Source: an uncultured Gammaproteobacteria bacterium | GTDB lineage: Bacteria; Pseudomonadota; Gammaproteobacteria; Ga0077536 | Length of the DNA stretch: 5,006 nucleotides | Reading direction: 5' to 3' | NCBI GenBank assembly: GCA_903866355.1 | Contig: CAIPNE010000865.1 | Location: forward strand, 1-5,006 | Part shown: positions 1 through 5,006 of the stretch, piece after piece | Layout: each line of letters opens with the position of its first letter | How positions within the stretch are numbered: position 1 is the stretch's first letter | Made by a program: the position numbers and the translations under genes | Notes under the pieces: model-generated | The model's input: the letters and a program-made list of their open reading frames with translations, nothing else | What the model was told of the DNA's origin: nothing | Database searches by the model: none

Positions 1-1691
1 AATTTTCGCTTGCGCGAAATATCCCCGCCATAACACTTGGCGGTGACGTTCTTGCGTAAGGCTTTCACCGATTCACGGGCGATAATCTTGCCGCCAATGG
101 CCGCCTGAATGGCGACATCGAACATTTGGCGCGGAATAATTTCGCGCATTTTGGCAACGAGGTCACGTCCCCGGCGTTCCGCTTCAGAACGGTGAACAAT
201 AATCGACAGCGCATCGACTTTATCGTTGTTGATGAGTACGTCGACTTTCACCATGTCGGCCGGTTCGTAGCGCAGAAAACTATAGTCCATCGACGCGTAA
301 CCGCGCGAGAGCGACTTCAGGCGATCAAAAAAGTCCACCACCATTTCGCTCATCGGAATGGCGTAACTGAGTGCCGCCTGACCACCCACGAAGTTCAGCT
401 TTAATTGGGTGCCACGCTTTTCAATACACAGCGCCATGACATTACCGAGATAATCTTGCGGGGTCAGGATATCGGCCTGAATGACCGGCTCCCGGACTTC
501 CTGTAACTCGTTGGGATCGGGCAACCGCGAAGGGTTGTCGATGTTAATCACAGAGCCGTTCTTAAGTTCCACTTCATAAACCACGGTGGGCGCCGTGGTG
601 ATGAGGTCCATGTTGTACTCGCGTTCCAAGCGCTCTTGAATAATTTCCATATGCAGCATGCCGAGGAAACCACATCGAAAGCCAAAGCCCAGCGCGTCGG
701 ATGTTTCTGGTTCATATTGCAAAGCAGCATCGTTTAGGCGCAGTTTGCCCAGTGCATCTCTAAATGCCTCGTATGCCGAGGAATCGATGGGGTACAGGCC
801 CGCAAACACATTGGGTTTCGATTTCTGAAAGCCGGGGAGTGCATCGGTCGCACCAGCATGGGCGGTGGTGATGGTGTCACCAACCGGGGCGCCATTGATG
901 TCCTTGATGCCGGCGACCAAAAAACCTACTTCGCCGGCAGAAAGTTTGTCGCGCCGTAGGCGCTTGGGCGTAAAAACCCCCACTTGATCGGCGGTGGCAT
1001 CACGGCCGGTCGACATGATTTTGATCCGCGCGCCGGCGACCAGTTCACCATCGAAAATGCGCACCAACGACACGACGCCGAGGTAATTATCGAACCAAGA
1101 ATCGATGATCAGCGCTTTGAGCGGCGCGTCCGGCGAACCTTGGGGGGCCGGAATCCGCTGCACCAGCTGTTCCAGCAAATCCACGACACCGATGCCGGTT
1201 TTGGCGCTGATGTGGATAGCGTCGGTGGCATCGATGCCGATGATGTCTTCAATTTCAACTGCCACACGGTCAGGGTTGGCAGACGGCAGGTCTATTTTGT
1301 TGAGTACTGGGACGACTTCTAGTCCCTGATTGACCGCTTTGTGGCAATTAGCCACGGTCTGCGCTTCAACCCCTTGGGCAGCGTCGACCACCAGTAACGC
1401 CCCGTCACAAGCGGCCAGTGAACGGGACACCTCGTAACTAAAATCTACATGTCCGGGGGTATCGATAAAATTCAGGTGATAAACCTGACCATCCCGGGCC
1501 TGATAATCCAGACTCACGCTTTGCGCCTTGATGGTGATGCCGCGCTCGCGTTCAATGTCCATGGAATCCAGCACCTGATGCTCCATTTCACGGTCGGACA
1601 AGCCGCCGCACAATTGGATAAAGCGGTCAGCCAGCGTGGACTTGCCATGGTCGATGTGGGCGATGATCGAAAAATTGCGAATGTTCTTCAT
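1..1691 (-). CDS. lepA: Elongation factor 4 (LepA), ribosome back-translocase GTPase, 3' end cut by window edge
   Basis: LepA (EF4) is a translational GTPase that binds the ribosome and is linked to translation under stress and to 30S subunit biogenesis. The frame is open from ATG 1691 to the left edge: 563 full codons, against about 600 in the family, so roughly 35 C-terminal residues are missing. The N-terminus MKNIRNFSIIAHIDHGKST is nearly identical to the E. coli protein and fixes the start. Visible GTPase motifs are the P-loop AHIDHGKS (11-18), DTPGH (77-81, with the catalytic-type His81), NKID (131-134) and SAK (162-164). Domain II starts near ALIIDSWFDNYLGVVSLVRI (about 193-212). LGFGFRCGFLGMLHMEIIQERLEREY marks the EF-G-III-like region. 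The last residues, AKCYGGDISRKRK, belong to the LepA-specific C-terminal domain. The first base of the gene lies 54 bases after the stop of the upstream glutaredoxin-like gene. No strong Shine-Dalgarno is visible before the ATG. No frameshift is apparent: the start and the left-edge codons are in the same frame. Confidence 0.98.
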   Translation of the reverse strand, partial: MKNIRNFSIIAHIDHGKSTLADRFIQLCGGLSDREMEHQVLDSMDIERERGITIKAQSVSLDYQARDGQVYHLNFIDTPGHVDFSYEVSRSLAACDGALLVVDAAQGVEAQTVANCHKAVNQGLEVVPVLNKIDLPSANPDRVAVEIEDIIGIDATDAIHISAKTGIGVVDLLEQLVQRIPAPQGSPDAPLKALIIDSWFDNYLGVVSLVRIFDGELVAGARIKIMSTGRDATADQVGVFTPKRLRRDKLSAGEVGFLVAGIKDINGAPVGDTITTAHAGATDALPGFQKSKPNVFAGLYPIDSSAYEAFRDALGKLRLNDAALQYEPETSDALGFGFRCGFLGMLHMEIIQERLEREYNMDLITTAPTVVYEVELKNGSVINIDNPSRLPDPNELQEVREPVIQADILTPQDYLGNVMALCIEKRGTQLKLNFVGGQAALSYAIPMSEMVVDFFDRLKSLSRGYASMDYSFLRYEPADMVKVDVLINNDKVDALSIIVHRSEAERRGRDLVAKMREIIPRQMFDVAIQAAIGGKIIARESVKALRKNVTAKCYGGDISRKRK

Positions 1692-1745
1692 GCGTAGCGG
1701 GGCGAGACACTTTAGGGGTGGGCGATTCTAGCCTGAGCGGCTGGT

Positions 1746-2009
1746 TTAAACACGGACGGCGTCAAGCGGCCCGAGCGCCGCGGCGACCTCGGCGGCGCCA
1801 ACGTTGCCCCAGAGTAGTTCTTGTTCATCCTCCAGAACCACCGGCAGGCGCCAAACATAAGCGGCCAGACCTGCCGGGTTATCCGCAAAATCCAGCGCTT
1901 TAAGGATTATCCGTCCGGCGCTTTGGTAGGGCGCCAACAGCGCGAGGAGGTGTTCGCACAGCTCGCAATCCTGTCGGGTAATGACCACTAAATGGCGTGT
2001 CGCGGTCAA
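1746..2009 (-). CDS. Glutaredoxin-like thioredoxin-fold protein (DUF836 / Glutaredoxin_2 type)
   Basis: This is a small cytoplasmic protein of 87 residues with a single thioredoxin-like fold and no signal peptide. A beta strand (HLVVITR) leads into a redox motif C15-E-L-C18, followed by a helix (EHLLALLAPYQ), a second strand (RIILKALDF), and RLPVV, in which Pro56 is the expected cis-proline facing the active site. The C-terminal part (DEQELLWG, then an Ala-rich helix) fits the short glutaredoxin-like family. A thiol-disulfide role is inferred; the substrate is unknown. The start is TTG 2009, which overlaps the mucD stop as TTGA. The frame is closed upstream by TGA at 2049-2051 and there is no ATG or GTG between. 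The only other candidate is GTG at 1988 (80 residues), which has no Shine-Dalgarno in front; TTG has GGAG about 11 bases upstream. The stop is TAA at 1746-1748. Its place after mucD suggests co-expression with the envelope stress genes. Confidence 0.85.
   Translation of the reverse strand: MTATRHLVVITRQDCELCEHLLALLAPYQSAGRIILKALDFADNPAGLAAYVWRLPVVLEDEQELLWGNVGAAEVAAALGPLDAVRV
2006..2009 (-). promoter_or_regulatory. TTGA stop-start overlap coupling mucD to the glutaredoxin-like gene
   Basis: The minus strand reads TTGA: TGA ends mucD and TTG begins the glutaredoxin-like gene. No ATG or GTG lies between the upstream in-frame stop (2049-2051) and this TTG. A downstream GTG at 1988 is the only competing start and would still keep the CELC motif. 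Confidence 0.65.
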
Positions 2010-3484
2010 GCTTTGGGGATCTCCAAGGCTAGAAACAAGGGATTGCCCTCACGGTAAATCAGCAGCGGCACTTTAGTCCCTGGCGGCACACTCTTGAGGG
2101 CGGCCGCGAGATCCTGCGGGGTTTTTATTTCCTTAAAATTCAGCTGGGCGAGGATATCGCCTACCACCAAGCCTGCTTGGGCGGCCGGACCAGGCTTAAT
2201 CTTATCCACCACCACACCCGGTCCCTTGATTTCCATTTCGCGACGCTCGGCATCGCTTAATGCCCGGATCCTTATTTTAAGCTGTTCCTCAAACTGGCCT
2301 ACGGCTGGCTTGGGCTTATCGGTCGAGCCACCGGCTTGGGGTTCAGATTCGGGTAACTGCCCGATGGTCACGGTGATCTGGCGACTTTTGCCGTCCCGCA
2401 GAATTTCGACCGGGATGTTCTGTCCAACGGACGTTGCCCCCACGAGGGGCGGCAAATCGGTCGCAAGGGAAATATCTGCACCGTTGAATTTAATGATGAC
2501 ATCGCCCGCCTGTATCCCCGCAGCGGCCGCCGGTGCCGCGGGGAGCACTTTGCTGATCAAAGCACCTCGTGGCGTCGTCATTTTGAATGATTCTGCTAAC
2601 TCGCCCGTCACGTCCTGAATGAGCACGCCGAGCCAGCCGCGACTGACCACCCCCTTGTCGCGTAACTGTCGATAGACGTTCATCACGACATCGATGGGAA
2701 TGGCAAAAGAAAGCCCCATGAAGCCGCCGGTACGGCTATAGATTTGCGCGTTAACCCCCACCACTTCACCGGCCAGGTTGAACAAGGGGCCGCCCGAATT
2801 ACCGGGATTGATCGCGACATCGGTTTGAATAAAAGGCACGTAGTTATCGTTCGGCAGGCTGCGTCCTTTGGCACTGACAATACCGGCGGTGACCGAATGA
2901 TCAAACCCAAAGGGTGAGCCGATTGCCAGCACCCACTCCCCCACCTGCAAGGACTGCGATCGGCCCAATTTAACGACGGGTAGTTCGCCGGTGGCCGCCA
3001 CTTTCAGGACGGCGATATCGCTGCGCGCGTCCCCGCCCACCAGCTTGGCTTTGAACTCGCGACGGTCGGGCATCCGCACCACGATTTCCTCAGCGCCTTT
3101 GACGACATGAAAATTAGAAATGATGTAGCCGTCGCTAGACACGATAAAGCCCGACCCGAGCGCCGCGGAGTCCTCAGGTTCTGGCTCGTCTTCTTTAGGT
3201 ATTGGGTCTTCAAAGAAACGGCGCAAGCGGTCGTCAAGAGGATAGTCGTCCGGTAACTGCGGCTGCCTGTCCCCCTCTGGGCCGGCCTCGGCACGCTCGT
3301 CACTACTCTTTCCACGGGTTGAAATATTGACGACCGCAGGGCTGTATTGCCGCACCATCTCCGTAAAATCAGGCAACCCACCGAGCCCAATCGCTAGTGC
3401 CGCGTTGGGTAGTAACAGCACCAGCGCGCTGGTTAGGACGAGCCGACCCAAATGACGTAGCAAACTCCACTCGAATGACAACAT
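2006..3484 (-). CDS. mucD: Periplasmic HtrA/DegP-family serine protease MucD (Do-like)
   Basis: This protein is an envelope quality-control protease and chaperone of the DegP/DegQ/MucD family; in Pseudomonas MucD also restrains AlgU activation. It has 492 residues, slightly longer than typical MucD. Residues 1-31 form a Sec signal peptide: Arg10/Arg14, then a hydrophobic run LVLTSALVLLL, with likely cleavage after ALA (about residue 31). The catalytic triad is His126 (SNFHVV), Asp156 (ARSDIAVLKV) and Ser230 (NPGNSGGPLF). An acidic, proline-rich stretch (about 65-107) precedes the protease core. Two PDZ domains follow, about 284-376 (from RGWLGV; AAGIQAGDVIIKFNG) and about 398-488 (AAQAGLVVGDILAQLN). 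I chose ATG 3484, which lies 7 bases after the rseB stop and gives a clean signal peptide. A longer TTG start at 3526 would lie inside rseB and add 14 residues before the signal peptide. The TGA stop overlaps the next gene's TTG. The only slight oddity is Phe rather than the commoner Asn before the catalytic His. Confidence 0.96.
   Translation of the reverse strand: MLSFEWSLLRHLGRLVLTSALVLLLPNAALAIGLGGLPDFTEMVRQYSPAVVNISTRGKSSDERAEAGPEGDRQPQLPDDYPLDDRLRRFFEDPIPKEDEPEPEDSAALGSGFIVSSDGYIISNFHVVKGAEEIVVRMPDRREFKAKLVGGDARSDIAVLKVAATGELPVVKLGRSQSLQVGEWVLAIGSPFGFDHSVTAGIVSAKGRSLPNDNYVPFIQTDVAINPGNSGGPLFNLAGEVVGVNAQIYSRTGGFMGLSFAIPIDVVMNVYRQLRDKGVVSRGWLGVLIQDVTGELAESFKMTTPRGALISKVLPAAPAAAAGIQAGDVIIKFNGADISLATDLPPLVGATSVGQNIPVEILRDGKSRQITVTIGQLPESEPQAGGSTDKPKPAVGQFEEQLKIRIRALSDAERREMEIKGPGVVVDKIKPGPAAQAGLVVGDILAQLNFKEIKTPQDLAAALKSVPPGTKVPLLIYREGNPLFLALEIPKA
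2021..2024 (-). promoter_or_regulatory. Possible Shine-Dalgarno GGAG for the glutaredoxin-like gene
   Basis: GGAG on the minus strand, inside the last codons of mucD, lies 11 bases before TTG 2009. The spacing is a little long. It supports the TTG over the GTG at 1988, which has no purine-rich stretch at a usual distance. Confidence 0.35.
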
Positions 3485-3491
3485 GCAATTT

Positions 3492-4487
3492 TTACTCGGG
3501 AGTTTGGGGCGCGACAGAGGCTGCAATCTGACGAATTGTGGCTAATGGCATTTGGCCAACCACCGTAATCTGGTGTCCGGCAAGCGATCGGCTAAAAATA
3601 TTGACCGCGCCCAAGTTGGAATCCCCAATGAGGGGCGAGGCGTCGCCCCCTAATTTTTCGATAAAAACCGACACCGCCGCAAGCCCGTCAGAGTACACGA
3701 AATGTCGCACCGGCTGCCGGCTGGCGGAGAGCTGGCGGGTTTGATCGCGATGCTGCGAAAAGCCTATCGGCAACCACGCCACCCGCCAATTGCTGGGCCC
3801 ACTGGCCGGCGTCACCGCAGGGATGGGTTCATCTTCGTGGACGTACCAGTCGAAGTTGCTGCCCGTTAGTTCGGATTTCAAGGACTCATCAGTGGGCGGA
3901 ACACCGATGGTGACCACCGCAAACTGCTCTTCTTCGAGCGCCTGTCCATTCAAGTCCAGAATGACGCACTTGAGCAGCAGACCGCTGGCTTCGTCGATCC
4001 ACAACCGATAAGCGTAGCGATCCGCCAAGCGCGCCGAAATTCTGACAACCTGCGCGGCGCGACCCGCAATACGGTCGGTATTTTCGAGCTGGAATTGATA
4101 CCGGGTGCTGAGGGTGTCCGGCGAATCCAGCAGGCCGAAATTCAGACGTTCGCCGAGTTGCTGATCCTCCACCAGCACCGCATGGTCTGCGGCAAATTTA
4201 ACGATGACTCGATGCCCCTCCCGAATAACCTCACGCGAAGGACCGCTGAGCGAAATAATGCGCTCCCGTTCGGCGTCGCCGCTGCCGCGGTGGATAACTC
4301 GCAGGGTATTCAGCGTGTGCGCGTGCTGGTAGATGAAGACGCCGTCGTAATCTAGCGATTTTTCCGCCGCCATCATGCGCTGCACCAGTCCGACCGCACT
4401 GTCGTTCTCAAGTGCCATCGCCGAAGCACAGACCATCCAACAGGCGACCAAAGTCGCGCTGGATCTGCCTAGTCGATAGCCCGTCAA
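3492..4487 (-). CDS. rseB: Periplasmic sigma-E regulatory protein RseB/MucB
   Basis: RseB binds the periplasmic part of RseA and shields it from DegS/AlgW-type cleavage; it also senses mislocalised lipopolysaccharide and lipoprotein-like ligands. The 331 residues match the family size. The signal peptide has Arg5/Arg8, a hydrophobic core ATLVACWMVCASA, and likely cleavage after AMA (residue 25). The N-terminal LolA/LolB-like domain (about 27-200) holds LDYDGVFIYQHAHTLNTLRV, GPSREVIREG and YRLWIDEASGLLLKCVILDL. A Pro-rich linker (about 215-230) precedes the C-terminal domain (about 232-328) with WRVAWLPIGFSQ, HFVYSDGLAAVSVFIE and QITVVGQMPLATIRQIA. These blocks align with E. coli RseB as I remember it. 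The start is TTG 4487: the frame is closed upstream by TGA at 4503-4505 with no ATG or GTG between, and the next ATG (codon 18) would remove the signal peptide. No clear Shine-Dalgarno is present, so translation probably depends on coupling to rseA. The TAA stop lies at 3492-3494. Confidence 0.95.
   Translation of the reverse strand: MTGYRLGRSSATLVACWMVCASAMALENDSAVGLVQRMMAAEKSLDYDGVFIYQHAHTLNTLRVIHRGSGDAERERIISLSGPSREVIREGHRVIVKFAADHAVLVEDQQLGERLNFGLLDSPDTLSTRYQFQLENTDRIAGRAAQVVRISARLADRYAYRLWIDEASGLLLKCVILDLNGQALEEEQFAVVTIGVPPTDESLKSELTGSNFDWYVHEDEPIPAVTPASGPSNWRVAWLPIGFSQHRDQTRQLSASRQPVRHFVYSDGLAAVSVFIEKLGGDASPLIGDSNLGAVNIFSRSLAGHQITVVGQMPLATIRQIAASVAPQTPE
4484..4487 (-). promoter_or_regulatory. 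TTGA stop-start overlap coupling rseA to rseB
   Basis: On the minus strand the four bases read TTGA: TTG starts rseB and TGA ends rseA. The rseB frame is closed upstream by TGA at 4503-4505, so this TTG is the first start possible. The sequence before it (ending GAGCCACCACC) lacks a good Shine-Dalgarno. Ribosomes finishing rseA probably reinitiate here, which would tie RseB output to RseA output. Confidence 0.75.
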
Positions 4488-5006
4488 GGTGGTGGCTCGG
4501 TCTCAAAACCCACGCTGCGCACATAGGGATGCACGTTGGGTAGCGTGAACTGCTCGCGCTGTTCATTGAAATTGACCAGATAGCTGTTGAGGCGTCGTTG
4601 CAACTGGGCGGCCACGGCCTGCGTTTCCGCGCTGGACGTCGAGCGCGGCGCCGCGGAGGCGGCGAGTAACAGCGCTCGATTGGTGGTCCGCGAGGCCATC
4701 TCGAGCGGCACACCTTGGCGGGTTGCTGAGGTTGAACTGGCAACGAGATAGGTTGCCAGCAGTCCACACGCGGCTAGGCTCGCAGCAAGGGGCAAGGCAG
4801 GCCAAAAGCGATGGGCAGATTCACGCACAGGGTTGCGAGGAAGGTTTGCGCGAGGGATCAGCACGAGCGGTTCCGCTGCCAGCGCTTGCCGCACGCGCGC
4901 GTCCACCGACCCGATAATCACGGGCTCGGTACCGCTGCGCAGCACTTCGCCGATCAAATGGTAGCGCGACCAAACACCCAACAGTGGGTCATCCGCAGCA
5001 ATTGCC
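4484..5006 (-). CDS. rseA: Sigma-E (AlgU) anti-sigma factor RseA/MucA, 5' end cut by window edge
   Basis: RseA is a single-pass inner-membrane protein whose cytoplasmic N-terminus sequesters the extracytoplasmic sigma factor RpoE/AlgU; stepwise proteolysis releases the factor. 173 full codons are visible and about 20 N-terminal residues are estimated to be missing. VWSRYHLIGEVLR (visible residues 11-23) is the conserved anti-sigma helix, compare WESYHLIRDSMR in E. coli RseA and WSRYQLARSVM in MucA. A transmembrane segment spans visible residues about 68-91 (FWPALPLAASLAACGLLATYLVAS). The periplasmic part is short. Its helix LQRRLNSYLVNFNEQRE (135-151) matches the family's C-terminal block, thought to contact RseB, and is followed by HPYVRSVGFE. 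The gene ends with TGA at 4484-4486 in a 4-base overlap with rseB. A TTG at 4981 is an internal codon, not the start, because the conserved reading continues upstream to the edge. The sigma factor gene is expected just beyond the right edge. Confidence 0.92.
   Translation of the reverse strand, partial: AIAADDPLLGVWSRYHLIGEVLRSGTEPVIIGSVDARVRQALAAEPLVLIPRANLPRNPVRESAHRFWPALPLAASLAACGLLATYLVASSTSATRQGVPLEMASRTTNRALLLAASAAPRSTSSAETQAVAAQLQRRLNSYLVNFNEQREQFTLPNVHPYVRSVGFETEPPP

Noticed and set aside
984..1322. Plus-strand open frames opposite lepA
   Set aside because: They are shadows of the lepA GTPase-domain coding sequence; the translations show no family features.
1725..1730. TAGAAT on the minus strand as a -10 box for lepA
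   Set aside because: No acceptable -35 lies 16-18 bases upstream (only about two of six matches). A TTGACG further up is 29 bases away, too far to pair with it.
1730..1751. Small inverted repeat (AGCC/GGCT) and an 8-base palindrome GTTTAAAC around the end of the glutaredoxin-like gene
   Set aside because: The stem is only four pairs with no following T run, and the palindrome overlaps the stop codon; neither makes a convincing terminator or operator.
2094..2618. A 174-codon open frame on the plus strand opposite mucD
   Set aside because: It lies wholly antisense to a well-conserved protease, has no recognisable domain or signal, and is expected by chance in GC-rich coding DNA.
3485..3526. 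A longer mucD reading starting at TTG 3526 inside rseB
   Set aside because: It would put 14 polar residues in front of the signal peptide and need a 35-base overlap with rseB; ATG 3484 gives a normal signal peptide directly after the rseB stop.
3590..3620. Possible sigma-E promoter (AACTT on the minus strand near 3613-3617) inside rseB, upstream of mucD
   Set aside because: At the required 16-17 base spacing there is no TCTGA/TCAAA-type -10, so the -35 resemblance is probably chance.
4440..4448. Lipoprotein lipobox-like LVAC at residues 13-16 of RseB
   Set aside because: The hydrophobic stretch before the Cys is only about seven residues, with Arg8 too close. The longer hydrophobic run through AMA fits an ordinary signal peptidase I site, as in other RseB proteins.

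Overview
The window is a compact run of five genes, all read on the minus strand (right to left). It looks like a chromosomal core region of a gammaproteobacterium. The evidence is the gene order (rseA/mucA, rseB/mucB, mucD, a small glutaredoxin-like gene, lepA), the moderately high GC content, and the close match of the LepA and RseB proteins to gammaproteobacterial family members. The layout resembles the Pseudomonas algT-mucA-mucB-mucC-mucD and lepA neighbourhood, but without a mucC/rseC gene. I cannot name a genus from the sequence.

Layout in transcription order. The gene at 5006-4484 is most of rseA (mucA), the membrane-spanning anti-sigma factor; its first roughly 20 codons lie beyond the right edge. 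Next is rseB (mucB; 4487-3492), a periplasmic protein that binds RseA, starting with TTG inside a 4-base overlap with the rseA stop. After 7 bases comes mucD (3484-2006), a periplasmic HtrA/DegP-type serine protease with two PDZ domains. A short thioredoxin-fold protein of the glutaredoxin-like DUF836 family follows (2009-1746), again starting with TTG in a 4-base overlap. After a 54-base gap comes lepA (1691 to the left edge), elongation factor 4, which lacks only about its last 35 residues because the window ends.

How they work together. The first three genes are the control and output arm of the envelope stress response. RseA holds the sigma-E/AlgU factor (its gene is expected just beyond position 5006) at the membrane, RseB protects RseA from proteolysis, and MucD degrades or refolds damaged envelope proteins. 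The glutaredoxin-like gene and lepA are probably carried on the same transcript, at least in part. All junctions from rseA to the glutaredoxin-like gene are overlapping or nearly so, which suggests translational coupling.

The window is almost completely coding. I see no RNA genes, mobile elements, CRISPR arrays, long repeats or convincing terminators, and no gene-free stretch over 300 bases. I found no sign of a previously undescribed system. The points worth a second look are the paired TTG/TGA junctions, the missing rseC/mucC, the redox gene in the operon, and a possible conserved intramembrane cleavage site in RseA.
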